Shown here: piece by piece, positions 15,402 through 24,424 of the stretch
How the letters are laid out: each line of letters starts with the position of its first letter
Numbering within the stretch: the first letter of the stretch is position 1
Assembly: GCA_013203465.1 (NCBI GenBank)
Contig: JABMNR010000208.1
Location: forward strand, 1 to 55,800
Length of the DNA stretch: 55,800 nt
Direction of reading: 5' to 3'
From: Alphaproteobacteria bacterium
Lineage (GTDB): Bacteria; Pseudomonadota; Alphaproteobacteria; Thalassobaculales; Thalassobaculaceae
The notes under the pieces: generated by a model
The model's database searches: none
Seen by the model: only the letters and a program-made list of their open reading frames with translations
Told to the model about the DNA's origin: nothing
Translations under genes and position numbers: made by a program

Positions 15402-16430
15402 ATGCGAAAATCAATCGTCGCCGTCGCGGCGGCGTTGACCGTGGGTTTGTTCGCCGCCGGTGAACTTGACGCCAAGACCTTGAAGGTGCAGGCGAGTTCG
15501 CGCGCGGGCGACTGGGCGCACCGCTTCATGACCGACGGCTGGCAACAGAAGGTCGGCATCATGAGCAGTGGCAGCATCGAGTTGGAGGTGCTGGCGACCA
15601 AGGCGGTGGTGCCGCACCGTGAGACCATCGACGCGGTCGCCAACGGGATTCTCGACGGCGATCTGAACGCGGTGTCCTATTTCGCCGGACGCGATCCGGC
15701 CTTCGGCATCATCGGCGACCTGATCGCCGGCTACGACACGCCGGAGCAGGTCCGCATGTTCTGTCAGGAAGGCGGCGGCAAGGAAATCTTGCAGAAGCTG
15801 TATGACAAGCATGGCGGCGGCAATATCCACGTCGTCGGTTGCGGCCCCTACGCCAAGGAAGCGCTGGTCTCCAAGGTGCCGATCTACGGTGTTGCCGACT
15901 TCAAGGGCGTGAAGATCCGCTCGCCCGAAGGGTTGGCCGCCGATGTGTTCCGTAAGGTGGGCGCGTCACCGACCTCCCTGCCGTTCTCCGAAGTGTATAC
16001 CTCGCTTGAGAAAGGCGTGGTCGATGCCGCCGACGCGTCGGCCTTCGTGAACAACGACGCGTCCGGCATGCATAAAGTGGCGAAGTTCCCGCTGTATCCG
16101 GGCATCCACTCCATGGCCGTCCTGCAGTTCGTCATGAACAAGGGTGTCTGGAACGGCTTGACCGATGCGGAGCGCACGATCCTTGAGACGTGGTACGTCG
16201 CGGCTTACACCACCATGCGCCGGCAGGCCGATCTGCAGGATCGCGAGTTGGTCGCCAATTACAAGAAGACGGGTGAGGTAACGATCATCGACTGGTCGTT
16301 CGAGGAGCGGAAGAAATTCCGTGAAATCGCCGTGGCCGCGTGGGAGGAAGCCGCCGCGAAGTCCGACCTTGCGCGCGAAGCGCTGAACGCGCACCTCTCC
16401 TTCATGAAAAAGATCGGTCTGCTCGACTGA
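15402..16430 (+). CDS. TRAP transporter solute-binding protein (DctP-type)
   Basis: A 342-residue periplasmic binding protein. The N-terminal RKSIVAVAAALTVGLFAAG is a signal peptide ending at about residue 24. TLKVQASSRAGDWAHRF opens the mature DctP fold, and VADFKGVKIRSPEGLAADVF is the family signature that includes the conserved Arg binding a substrate carboxylate. The C-terminal helices resemble those of keto-acid binders. It delivers an organic acid to the fused membrane subunit encoded 97 bases downstream. GGAGGA lies before ATG 15402. The ligand cannot be named. A strong hairpin between this gene and the permease gene may tune the ratio of the two proteins. Confidence 0.9.
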   Translation: MRKSIVAVAAALTVGLFAAGELDAKTLKVQASSRAGDWAHRFMTDGWQQKVGIMSSGSIELEVLATKAVVPHRETIDAVANGILDGDLNAVSYFAGRDPAFGIIGDLIAGYDTPEQVRMFCQEGGGKEILQKLYDKHGGGNIHVVGCGPYAKEALVSKVPIYGVADFKGVKIRSPEGLAADVFRKVGASPTSLPFSEVYTSLEKGVVDAADASAFVNNDASGMHKVAKFPLYPGIHSMAVLQFVMNKGVWNGLTDAERTILETWYVAAYTTMRRQADLQDRELVANYKKTGEVTIIDWSFEERKKFREIAVAAWEEAAAKSDLAREALNAHLSFMKKIGLLD

Positions 16431-16447
16431 TCGGTTTCCATGTTGAA

Positions 16448-16477
16448 AACGGCGGGAGTCATGAGGCTCCCGCCGTT
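16448..16477 (+). terminator. Intra-operon hairpin, probable partial terminator
   Basis: An 11-bp perfect inverted repeat, aacggcgggag and ctcccgccgtt, around an 8-base loop, lying 18 bases after the binding-protein stop and before the permease gene. There is no long T-tract. In TRAP operons such hairpins commonly give partial termination or mRNA protection and so excess binding protein; this is inference here. Confidence 0.6.
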
Positions 16478-16527
16478 ATTCCTGTCGCGATGTTGGGGTT
16501 ATCGGCTTCGGTCGATTTGGGGCGCTC

Positions 16528-18513
16528 ATGATCAAGACCATCAATCGGTTTAGCCAGTTCTCCGGGCTGGCGATCGGCCAGCTTTATCTGCTGTGCGCGG
16601 GGATCACGCTCTGGGAGGTCTTCTCGCGCTACGTCCTGGACGCACCGACCCAGTGGGCCTTCGAGGTCGTGCTGGTACTCTGCGCTACCGCCTGGATGCT
16701 GTCGGCGGGGTACGTGACCCTGAAGAACCGGCACATCGGCATCACCGTTTTCTACCTGATGGCCACCGACCGCGTGAAATGGCGGTTGGATTTATTCGCG
16801 CTGCTGATCGGCGTCATCGCCATCTTCCTGCTGACCAACGACAGCATGGAGCGCGCGCTCAACGCCGTCGACAATGTGGAGCGGGCCGGTAGCGCCTTCA
16901 ACTCGCCCGAGCCAATGATGCTGAAGGCCGCGCTGTTCGTCGGTGCGTCGGTCTATCTGTTGCAGATTCTCGTCAATCTCTACATCCATTTCACCAGCCG
17001 GGTGCTGCGGGCGATCTTCGGCACGATCGGCGTGATTATGGTGCTGCGTCTGGTTCTGGTTGCCGCCGGTCACTACGCCGATGGCTTTTTCCTCGCCGAG
17101 TGGGCCGATGGAATCTCCACCGCGGCCGCCGAGATTCTGGATCCCCGTCAGCTTATTAACATTCGTGCCTATGACATCGGCACGGTCAGCGTCGGCATCG
17201 TAATCGCGCTTCTGGCGTTGATGATGACCGGGATGCCGCTCGGCATCGTCACGTTGATTATCTCGCTTATCTGCGCGCTGCTGTTTTTTGGCCCCAACGG
17301 GCTTTATCTCGTGTCGACCAATGCCTTCGGCCTGTTGGAGGCGTACCCGCTGATCGCGGTGCCGTTGTTCGTGTTGATGGCGTCGATCCTGGAGAAGGCG
17401 GGCATCGCCGAGGATTTGTTCGACGCCATGTCGATCTTCGCCGGCAACCTGCGCGGCGGCGTGGCGGTGCAGACCATCGTGGTGGCGGTGATCATGGCGG
17501 CGATGTCCGGCATCATGGGCGGCGAGATCGTCATGCTCGGCTTGGTCGCCCTGCCGCAACTGCTCAGACTCGGCTACGACCGCAAGCTGTCGATCGGCAC
17601 GATTTGCGCCGCCGGGTCGCTCGCCACCCTGATCCCGCCGAGCATCGTGATGATCGTCTACGGGCTATCGGCCCAGGTGTCGATCGGTGATCTGTTCATG
17701 GCGGGGGCTGTGCCCGGCCTGATGCTGGCGTCGCTCTATGTCGTTTACGTGCTGGTGCGCTGCTATCTCAACCCGTCACTGGCGCCGACCGCCGCCGAGG
17801 TGGCGGCACGCAGTGGCGAGGACAGCAAGCTGTCACCGAATCGCGTCGCCGCGGTCACGATGTCGATCCTGTTGGTCGGCTCCGTCATGGGCTCGATCTA
17901 CGGCGGCATCGCCAGCGTCACCGAAGCGGCCGGCGTCGGCGTCTTTGGCGCCGTGGTGGTGGCCGCCGTCCGGTTCCGCTTCAACTGGGGCATGCTGCAG
18001 GAAGCGTTGTCCCAGACCATGGCCACGGTCGGCACCATCATCTGGTTGATCCTGGGCGCGGTCAGCTTCGTCGGCATCTACAATCTGATCGGCGGCGGCG
18101 ATTTCATGCGCAGCCTGTTCGCGGGGCTGGATTTGCCGCCTTTCGGGATCATCATGGTGATGATGGGGATCCTGATCGTGCTTGGCACCTTCATGGAGTG
18201 GATCGCCATCGTCTTCATCACCGTGCCGATCTTCGCGCCGGTGGTGGTCGACATGGCGCCGGAACTCGGTCTAGAGCCGGAATGGGCGGCGGTCTGGTTC
18301 GGCGTGTTGTTCGTGATGAACATCCAGATCTACTTCCTGTCGCCGCCGTTCGGGCCGGCCTGCTTCTGGCTGAAGTCCGTGGCGCCGCCGGATATCGAGC
18401 TGCAGGAGATCTTCGCCTCGGTGATCCCGTTCATCGGATTGCAGATCATCGGCCTGGCCCTGGTGATGTTCTTCCCGGAGATCGCCCTGTGGTTACCAAA
18501 GGCCCTGTCCTGA
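16528..18513 (+). CDS. TRAP transporter fused small/large permease (DctQM)
   Basis: A 661-residue inner-membrane protein combining both TRAP membrane subunits. Residues 1-200 form the small DctQ-type part with about four helices and the pattern LYLLCAGITLWEVFSRYVLD. From about 205 the DctM-type part follows with about a dozen helices, including MMTGMPLGIVTLIISLICAL, ASILEKAGIAEDLFDAM and LATLIPPSIVMIVYGLSAQV. Transport is sodium- or proton-driven, in partnership with the upstream binding protein. The fused form is longer than a lone DctM (about 430 residues), consistent with natural fusion. Confidence 0.9.
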   Translation: MIKTINRFSQFSGLAIGQLYLLCAGITLWEVFSRYVLDAPTQWAFEVVLVLCATAWMLSAGYVTLKNRHIGITVFYLMATDRVKWRLDLFALLIGVIAIFLLTNDSMERALNAVDNVERAGSAFNSPEPMMLKAALFVGASVYLLQILVNLYIHFTSRVLRAIFGTIGVIMVLRLVLVAAGHYADGFFLAEWADGISTAAAEILDPRQLINIRAYDIGTVSVGIVIALLALMMTGMPLGIVTLIISLICALLFFGPNGLYLVSTNAFGLLEAYPLIAVPLFVLMASILEKAGIAEDLFDAMSIFAGNLRGGVAVQTIVVAVIMAAMSGIMGGEIVMLGLVALPQLLRLGYDRKLSIGTICAAGSLATLIPPSIVMIVYGLSAQVSIGDLFMAGAVPGLMLASLYVVYVLVRCYLNPSLAPTAAEVAARSGEDSKLSPNRVAAVTMSILLVGSVMGSIYGGIASVTEAAGVGVFGAVVVAAVRFRFNWGMLQEALSQTMATVGTIIWLILGAVSFVGIYNLIGGGDFMRSLFAGLDLPPFGIIMVMMGILIVLGTFMEWIAIVFITVPIFAPVVVDMAPELGLEPEWAAVWFGVLFVMNIQIYFLSPPFGPACFWLKSVAPPDIELQEIFASVIPFIGLQIIGLALVMFFPEIALWLPKALS

Positions 18514-18532
18514 TGACACGGAGGAACGCCGC

Positions 18533-18652
18533 ATGACCCCGAACACCGAAGACGACAGCCGCGCCTTCGGCCTCTGGCCGACCATCGCTGGCCTTGGAGT
18601 CGGTCTCGCGATCATCACGATCATGTTCGTCTTGGCCACCGGCTTCAGCTGA
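18533..18652 (+). CDS. Tiny single-pass membrane protein, unknown
   Basis: A 39-residue frame with GGAGG eight bases before the ATG, 19 bases after the TRAP permease stop. An acidic start (MTPNTEDDSRAF) precedes one hydrophobic helix (IAGLGVGLAIITIMFVLATG). Position and start signal suggest it is translated with the TRAP genes. Alternatively it belongs functionally to the cbb3 oxidase genes downstream, though a separate promoter region intervenes. No homology is recognised. Confidence 0.5.
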   Translation: MTPNTEDDSRAFGLWPTIAGLGVGLAIITIMFVLATGFS

Positions 18653-18729
18653 TACGTGAAAATCCACTCTTCGCCTTTGCGCTAATGGGCTGATTCCCGA
18701 GACGCCTGATCTGGTGGGGCGATTCACCA

Positions 18730-18748
18730 ACGGATGGGACCCATCCGT
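18730..18748. promoter_or_regulatory. 19-bp palindrome upstream of ccoN
   Basis: A perfect inverted repeat of nine bases each side of a single base (acggatggg and cccatccgt), 22 bases before the FNR-like box. With a one-base centre it is a poor terminator and looks more like a protein-binding site. No matching regulator is identified. The rest of the 18653-18862 gap holds the FNR-like box and no gene. Confidence 0.35.
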
Positions 18749-18770
18749 GTCGATCGCACCACCAGAACGG

Positions 18771-18784
18771 TTGATCCAGGTCAA
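18771..18784. promoter_or_regulatory. FNR/FixK-type anaerobox upstream of ccoN
   Basis: The sequence TTGATCCAGGTCAA fits the FNR/FixK consensus TTGAT-N4-ATCAA with one mismatch and has the C and G flanks common in alphaproteobacterial FnrL and FixK sites. It lies 79 bases before the ccoN start, as expected for a low-oxygen-activated cbb3 promoter. The activator gene is not in the window. Confidence 0.75.
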
Positions 18785-18862
18785 AGTCACCGTCATCCTG
18801 CTTCCCTAAGGTCCGCTGGCTTGCATGTTGCGGGTCAGATTCTCAATGGGTTAGGGGTGGCC

Positions 18863-20542
18863 ATGCGAGGGAGCGGAGGCGCGGAGAACGCGCTGGGTTT
18901 CGATTGGGCGGTCGGGCTGTCTCTTGGCGCGGGTGCCCTGGTCAGTTTGTTCCTGATGGCCGGCGCGCCGAGTTGGGAGTTCGGGTTTCACGGCTTCCTG
19001 TTCTTCGCGTTCTTCGTCGGCGGCTGCTTCCTGCTGGTGAAGCGGCGCTACGATTACCACGAAGGCCGGATCCCCGAGGGCGAGGTGGTGGACGGGCTCG
19101 CCTATCACGACGGGCCGATCCGCCTGGCGACGCTGGCGGCGATTTTCTGGGGCGTCGCCGGCTTTACCGTCGGCGTGATCATCGCGCTGCAACTGGCCTA
19201 TCCGGTGTTGAATCTGGATCTGCCGTGGACAAATTTCGGCCGCCTGCGCCCGCTGCATACCTCGGCGGTGATCTTCGCCTTCGGCGGCAATGTCCTGATC
19301 GCCACCTCCTTCCACGTGGTCCAACGCACCTGCAAGGCCCGGCTGGCGGGCGATTTGGCGCCGTGGTTCGTGGTCTGGGGCTATCAGCTGTTCATCGCGC
19401 TGGCCGGCACCGGCTATCTGCTCGGCATCACCCAGAGCAAGGAATACGCCGAGCCCGAGTGGTATGTGGATCTGTGGCTGACCATCGTCTGGGTGGTCTA
19501 TCTGCTGGTGTTCCTCGCCACGCTTTGGAAGCGGCGGGAGCCGCACATCTACGTCGCCAACTGGTTCTATCTGGCGTTCATCGTCACCGTCGCGATGCTG
19601 CACATCGTGAACAATCTGGCGCTGCCGGTGTCGTTGACCGGACCCAAGAGCTACACGGTGTTCGCCGGCGTGCAGGACGCGCTGACCCAATGGTGGTACG
19701 GCCACAACGCCGTCGGTTTCTTTCTGACCGCCGGGTTCCTGGGGATCATGTACTACTACATCCCCAAGCGGGCAGAGCGTCCGGTGTACAGCTACCGGCT
19801 GTCGATCGTGCATTTCTGGTCGCTGATCTTCCTCTATATCTGGGCCGGACCGCACCACCTGCATTACTCCGCCCTGCCGGAGTGGTCGCAGACCCTCGGC
19901 ATGACGTTTTCGATCATGCTGTGGATGCCGAGTTGGGGCGGCATGATCAACGGGCTGATGACCCTGTCGGGCGCCTGGGACAAGCTGCGCACCGATCCGG
20001 TGTTGCGGATGATGGTGGTCTCGGTCGCGTTCTACGGCATGAGCACCTTCGAGGGGCCGGTCATGTCGATCAAGGCCGTCAACTCACTCAGCCATTACAC
20101 CGACTGGACCGTCGGCCACGTGCACTCGGGCGCGTTGGGCTGGGTCGGGTTCGTCAGCTTCGGCGCACTCTATTGCCTGGTGCCGATCCTGTGGAAGCGC
20201 GAGCGGCTGTACTCGCTCGCGCTGGTCAGCTGGCACTTCTGGATCGCCTCGATCGGCATCGTGCTCTACATCACCGCGATGTGGGTCTCGGGCATCCTGC
20301 AGGGCTTGATGTGGCGGGCCTACGACAGTCTCGGCTTCCTTCAATATTCATTCGTCGAAACCGTCGAGGCGATGCATCCGTTCTATGTGATCCGGGCGGG
20401 CGGCGGCGTGCTGTTCCTGACCGGCGCCCTGATCATGGTCTACAATTTGTGGCGGACCATCCGCGGCGACGTGGCGGAGGAGGCGGACACAGTGGTTCCG
20501 ACTCCCTCGGCCCAGGCCGCACCCGCCGGCGCGGGGGATTGA
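18863..20542 (+). CDS. ccoN: cbb3-type cytochrome c oxidase subunit I
   Basis: A 559-residue haem-copper oxidase core of the C type. Twelve or so helices carry the haem and copper ligands: [17 protein letters not shown] (low-spin haem His), [14 protein letters not shown] (Cu-B His, with the family Tyr nearby), [13 protein letters not shown] (paired His) and [15 protein letters not shown] (high-spin and low-spin haem His). It reduces oxygen to water at low oxygen tension in the inner membrane. The start at ATG 18863 follows GGGGTGG; the frame is open earlier across the regulatory region and is not used. First gene of ccoNOQPGHIS. Confidence 0.96.
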   Translation: MRGSGGAENALGFDWAVGLSLGAGALVSLFLMAGAPSWEFGFHGFLFFAFFVGGCFLLVKRRYDYHEGRIPEGEVVDGLAYHDGPIRLATLAAIFWGVAGFTVGVIIALQLAYPVLNLDLPWTNFGRLRPLHTSAVIFAFGGNVLIATSFHVVQRTCKARLAGDLAPWFVVWGYQLFIALAGTGYLLGITQSKEYAEPEWYVDLWLTIVWVVYLLVFLATLWKRREPHIYVANWFYLAFIVTVAMLHIVNNLALPVSLTGPKSYTVFAGVQDALTQWWYGHNAVGFFLTAGFLGIMYYYIPKRAERPVYSYRLSIVHFWSLIFLYIWAGPHHLHYSALPEWSQTLGMTFSIMLWMPSWGGMINGLMTLSGAWDKLRTDPVLRMMVVSVAFYGMSTFEGPVMSIKAVNSLSHYTDWTVGHVHSGALGWVGFVSFGALYCLVPILWKRERLYSLALVSWHFWIASIGIVLYITAMWVSGILQGLMWRAYDSLGFLQYSFVETVEAMHPFYVIRAGGGVLFLTGALIMVYNLWRTIRGDVAEEADTVVPTPSAQAAPAGAGD

Positions 20543-20545
20543 GCC

Positions 20546-21286
20546 ATGTCGATCCTGAGCAATCACGGCACGATCGAGCGCAATTCCATCCTGCTGGTCG
20601 TGCTGATTCTGATCGTGGTCTCGATCGGCGGCATCGTCGAGCTGGCGCCGCTGTTCTATCTGGAAAGCACGATCGAGACGGTGCGCGGCATGCGGCCCTA
20701 TACCCCGCTGGAGCTGGCCGGCCGGAACATCTACATCCGCGAGGGCTGTTACAACTGCCACAGCCAGATGATACGGCCGTTCCGGGACGAGAACGAGCGG
20801 TACGGCCACTACTCGCTGGCGGCGGAAAGCATGTACGACCGGCCGTTCCAGTGGGGCTCCAAACGCACGGGACCGGACCTCGCCCGGGTGGGCGGCCGCT
20901 ATTCCGACGAATGGCACGTGGCGCACATGGTCAACCCGCGCTCGGTGGTGCCGGAGTCGATCATGCCGGGCTACCCGTTCCTGGCGAACACACCGCTCGG
21001 CTACCGCGACATCGCCGATCACCTGCAGGCCAACGCCACCCTCGGCGTGCCCTATGACAGCGCGATGATCGAGAACGCGGCGGCCGATCTCCGGGCGCAG
21101 GCCAACCCGGACGCCGACGGGGCGGAGGACATGCAGGCGCGCTACCCCAAGGCACAGGCACGGGCGTTCGACGGTAATCCGAGCGATGTGACCGAACTCG
21201 ACGCCTTGGTCGCCTATCTGCAAATGCTGGGAACGCTGGTGGACTTCGATGTCTACGAGCCGACGGCCGGCGACAACGAACGGTGA
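20546..21286 (+). CDS. ccoO: cbb3-type oxidase subunit II, mono-haem cytochrome c
   Basis: A 246-residue membrane-anchored cytochrome. One N-terminal helix ([20 protein letters not shown]) is followed by a periplasmic domain with the haem c motif CYNCH ([15 protein letters not shown]), typical of CcoO/FixO, and a downstream Met ligand region ([10 protein letters not shown]). It passes electrons from CcoP toward the CcoN core. It starts three bases after ccoN and is followed by ccoQ. Length is as usual. Confidence 0.96.
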   Translation: MSILSNHGTIERNSILLVVLILIVVSIGGIVELAPLFYLESTIETVRGMRPYTPLELAGRNIYIREGCYNCHSQMIRPFRDENERYGHYSLAAESMYDRPFQWGSKRTGPDLARVGGRYSDEWHVAHMVNPRSVVPESIMPGYPFLANTPLGYRDIADHLQANATLGVPYDSAMIENAAADLRAQANPDADGAEDMQARYPKAQARAFDGNPSDVTELDALVAYLQMLGTLVDFDVYEPTAGDNER

Positions 21287-21296
21287 GGAGGCGTCG

Positions 21297-21446
21297 ATGA
21301 CCCACGAAATCGTGTCCCGCTTCGCCCAGACCTGGGGGCTCGTCTTTCTGGTCGCGTTGTTCCTGAGCGCCTGTGCCTACGCGTTGTGGCCGGGCAACCG
21401 CGGTCGGTTCGACCGGGCGGCGCGCATGCCGCTCGACGAGGAGTAA
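21297..21446 (+). CDS. ccoQ: cbb3-type oxidase small subunit
   Basis: A 49-residue single-helix protein (TWGLVFLVALFLSACAYALW) followed by a basic tail and an acidic end, in the normal ccoQ position between ccoO and ccoP. CcoQ stabilises the CcoP interaction with the core. GAGGAG lies upstream of ATG 21297. It was assigned from position, size and topology. Confidence 0.9.
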   Translation: MTHEIVSRFAQTWGLVFLVALFLSACAYALWPGNRGRFDRAARMPLDEE

Positions 21447-21449
21447 GCC

Positions 21450-22322
21450 ATGGCGACTTCCCCCGAGAAGGATCCGTTTTCCGGGATCGAGACCACCGGC
21501 CACGAATGGGACGGCATCAAGGAGTTGAACAACCCGCTGCCGCGTTGGTGGTTGTGGATACTGTACGCCTGCGTCGTCTGGGCGGTCGGCTACTGGATCG
21601 CCATGCCGGCCTGGCCGTTGATCTCCAGCTACACCAAGGGCGTGCTCGGCCACTCCCAACGGGTGATCATCGCCGAGAGCATCGAGCAGGCGAAGCAGGC
21701 GCAGGCGCAATGGTTGACCCGGATCGAGGCCGCGAGCGTCGCCGATATCCGGGCCGATCCCGAGTTGCTGGATTTCGCCTTGGCCGGCGGTCGCTCGGCC
21801 TTCGCGGTGAACTGCTCGCAGTGCCACGGCCGGGGCGCGGCCGGTTTCAAGGGCTATCCGAACCTGAACGACGATGCTTGGTTGTGGGGCGGCACCGTCG
21901 AGCAGATTTATTTCACGATCAAGCACGGCATTCGGACCCAGGACGATCCGGATGCCCGGTGGTCGCAGATGCCGGCCTTCGGTAAGGATGGCCTGCTGGA
22001 GCGTGAACAGATCGGCGCGGTGGTCGAATATACGCTGGCGATCTCCGGCCAAGAGCACGACGCCGACCGCGCCGCCCAGGGTCAAGCGGTGTTCGTCGAG
22101 CAATGCGCCGCCTGTCATCTGGAATCCGGCACAGGCAACATCGAGCTGGGTGCCCCCAATCTGACCGACGCGATCTGGCTCTATGGCGGCGACCGGCAAG
22201 CGTTGACGGATGCGGTCGTTAACGCCCGCTTCGGCGTGATGCCGGCCTGGGGGCTCAAGCTCGACGACGCGACCGTGAAGCAGCTTGCCGTCTACGTGCA
22301 CGCGCTCGGCGGCGGTCAATGA
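21450..22322 (+). CDS. ccoP: cbb3-type oxidase subunit III, di-haem cytochrome c
   Basis: A 290-residue membrane-bound cytochrome. The N-terminal HEWDGIKELNNPLPRWWLW and one helix are the CcoP/FixP signature. Two haem c sites follow, CSQCH (122-126) and CAACH (219-223), each with a downstream Met (SQMPAFGKDG and GVMPAWGLKL). It receives electrons from soluble cytochrome c in the periplasm. It lies three bases after ccoQ, within the operon. Confidence 0.96.
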   Translation: MATSPEKDPFSGIETTGHEWDGIKELNNPLPRWWLWILYACVVWAVGYWIAMPAWPLISSYTKGVLGHSQRVIIAESIEQAKQAQAQWLTRIEAASVADIRADPELLDFALAGGRSAFAVNCSQCHGRGAAGFKGYPNLNDDAWLWGGTVEQIYFTIKHGIRTQDDPDARWSQMPAFGKDGLLEREQIGAVVEYTLAISGQEHDADRAAQGQAVFVEQCAACHLESGTGNIELGAPNLTDAIWLYGGDRQALTDAVVNARFGVMPAWGLKLDDATVKQLAVYVHALGGGQ

Positions 22323-22394
22323 TGCCATAATGCGCACCGGGCCTTGACCGGAGCGGTTGGGCCGGGTGTTCCCCTACGCGTGAAGGATCGCGCG

Positions 22395-23915
22395 GTGAAT
22401 CTGATCGATCTGGCGAAAACGGCCGAGATGGCCCCAATCGGCGACGAGGCGAGCGGCACCGCTGTGGGTGGCGTCGAGACCAGCGACGCCGAGGCCGTCA
22501 ACAGGAAGGAGAACCGCCCGCTCTATCAGGCGCGGGTGAAGATCTTTCCCAAGGCGGTGCGGGGCCGCTACCGCACCGTCAAATGGGCGGTGATGGCGGT
22601 GACCCTCGCCATCTATTACCTGACCCCGTGGATCCGCTGGGACCGGGGATTGAACGCCCCTGACCAGGCGGTGCTGATCGATTTTTCCGGCCAACGGTTC
22701 TACTTCTTCTTCATCGAGATCTGGCCGCAGGAGGTGTACTACATCACCGGCTTGCTGATCCTGGCGGCGTTCTCGCTGTTTCTGATCACCGCCCTCGCCG
22801 GCCGGGTCTGGTGCGGCTACACCTGCCCACAGACGGTCTGGACCGACCTGTTCTTGCTGGTCGAAGGCTGGGTCGAGGGGGACCGGGCGCAACGCATCCG
22901 TCTGGACAAGGCGCCGCTGTCGGCGGCCAAGATCGCCCGGCGCACGATCAAACATCTGATCTGGATACTCATTGCCATGGCCACTGGCGGGGCCTGGGTG
23001 TTCTATTTCGGTGACGCGCCGACCCTGCTCCGTGATCTGGTAACCTTGCGGGCCGAGCCGGTGGCCTATGCCGCCATCGGGGTGTTGACCTTCACCACCT
23101 ATTCGCTTGGCGGCCTGATGCGCGAGCAGGTTTGCACCTACATGTGCCCCTGGCCGCGCATCCAGGGCGCGATGACCGACGAGGACAGCCTGATCGTCTC
23201 CTACAAGGACGACCGGGGCGAGCCGCGGCAACCGTTCCGCAAGCGCCAGGACTGGTCGATCCGGAAGGACTGCATCGACTGCAATCAGTGCGTGGCGGTC
23301 TGTCCCATGGGCATCGACATCCGTGACGGCCAACAGCTCGAATGCATCACCTGCGCGCTGTGCATCGACGCCTGCGACAACGTCATGGCCAAGATCGGGC
23401 GGCCGCGCGGGCTGATCGACTACGACACCCTGGTGAACCACGACCGGCGCAAGCGGGGAGAGCCGGCGCGGCTACGGCTGCTGCGGCCGCGCACGGTGTT
23501 GTACGCCGGCTTGATTCTGGTGGTCGGTGTTGTGATGTTGGTCTCCTTGATCACCCGTTCGACCCTGGACGTGAACGTGCAGCACGACCGCAATCCGCTG
23601 TACGTGCGCCTGGCGGACGGCTCCATTCGCAATGGCTACACCGTGAAAATCCTCAACAAGGACCACGCCCCGGCGCGGTTCCGGCTGGCGGTCGACGGCC
23701 TGCCCGAGGCCGCGATTTCCATCGTCGGGCGGGAGCCGGGCGTGGTCGGCGATCTGCCGGTGCCGGCCGATGGGCTCGCCGGATTCCGGGTCTATGTGGC
23801 GGTACCGTCTTCGGCGCTGACCGGCGCTACCCTGCCGATCGACATCCGCGTGGTCGAACAGGACGGCAGGCGTGTGGCAAACAGCCCGTCGATCTTCCGC
23901 GGGCCGGAGCGATGA
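22395..23915 (+). CDS. ccoG: cbb3 oxidase assembly ferredoxin-like protein
   Basis: About 506 residues. Several N-terminal helices contain the FixG/CcoG blocks GRVWCGYTCPQTVWTDLFL and REQVCTYMCPWPRIQ. Two 4Fe-4S clusters follow (CIDCNQCVAVCPMGID and CITCALCIDACDNVM), then a periplasmic Ig-like C-terminal domain. CcoG is a cupric reductase needed for copper loading of cbb3 oxidase. The frame is open to a TTG at 22344, but GTG 22395 has AAGGA at a good distance and is preferred; ATG 22428 is another option. It overlaps ccoH by four bases (ATGA). Confidence 0.93.
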   Translation: MNLIDLAKTAEMAPIGDEASGTAVGGVETSDAEAVNRKENRPLYQARVKIFPKAVRGRYRTVKWAVMAVTLAIYYLTPWIRWDRGLNAPDQAVLIDFSGQRFYFFFIEIWPQEVYYITGLLILAAFSLFLITALAGRVWCGYTCPQTVWTDLFLLVEGWVEGDRAQRIRLDKAPLSAAKIARRTIKHLIWILIAMATGGAWVFYFGDAPTLLRDLVTLRAEPVAYAAIGVLTFTTYSLGGLMREQVCTYMCPWPRIQGAMTDEDSLIVSYKDDRGEPRQPFRKRQDWSIRKDCIDCNQCVAVCPMGIDIRDGQQLECITCALCIDACDNVMAKIGRPRGLIDYDTLVNHDRRKRGEPARLRLLRPRTVLYAGLILVVGVVMLVSLITRSTLDVNVQHDRNPLYVRLADGSIRNGYTVKILNKDHAPARFRLAVDGLPEAAISIVGREPGVVGDLPVPADGLAGFRVYVAVPSSALTGATLPIDIRVVEQDGRRVANSPSIFRGPER

Positions 23916-24424
23916 GCGTGACCGGACCTCGCCCGTTCCGTCTGACCGGCCGGCATGTGCTGATCGCGATCCTGGGGTTCTTCGGCATCGTGATCGCCGT
24001 CAACCTCGCCTTTGTGTTTCTGGCGCTCGACAGTTGGACCGGGCTGACCGACCACGACAGCTACCGCACCGGGGTGTCCTGGAATCAGACCCTGGAGCGG
24101 GATGACGCGCAAAAGGCGCTCGGCTGGACCACGGACATCGAGACACAGGTCAAGACAGGTGTCGCCGGTGATCGCCGGTTCTTCCTGACGCTGACCGTGA
24201 CCGATAAGGCCGGTATGCCGGTGAACGGGCTGGCGATCGACGGCATGGCGCGGCATCCGGTGGCCGAGGCCAAGGATCGGCCGATCGCCGTCGAGGCGCG
24301 GGGGGACGGCGTGTATCTCGGCCGCGCCGAGCTGCCGTCGGCCGGTGATTGGGGCATCCGGTTGATCGCGACGCGGCCCGACGGCTCGACCTATCGGATC
24401 GATACCCTGGCGGTGGTGCGATGA
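23912..24424 (+). CDS. ccoH: cbb3 oxidase assembly protein FixH/CcoH
   Basis: A 170-residue protein with one N-terminal helix (VLIAILGFFGIVIAVNLAFV) and a periplasmic beta-sandwich domain of the FixH family, including the SYRTGVSWNQTLERDDAQKA stretch. CcoH stabilises assembly intermediates of the oxidase. Both ends overlap neighbours by four bases (ATGA), so translation is coupled with ccoG and ccoI. Confidence 0.92.
   Translation: MSVTGPRPFRLTGRHVLIAILGFFGIVIAVNLAFVFLALDSWTGLTDHDSYRTGVSWNQTLERDDAQKALGWTTDIETQVKTGVAGDRRFFLTLTVTDKAGMPVNGLAIDGMARHPVAEAKDRPIAVEARGDGVYLGRAELPSAGDWGIRLIATRPDGSTYRIDTLAVVR

Noticed and set aside
18904-21057. A very long open frame (717 codons) overlapping ccoN and ccoO in another phase
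   Set aside because: It reads as Arg/Gly/Ala-rich nonsense; the other frame encodes unmistakable CcoN and CcoO with haem ligands.
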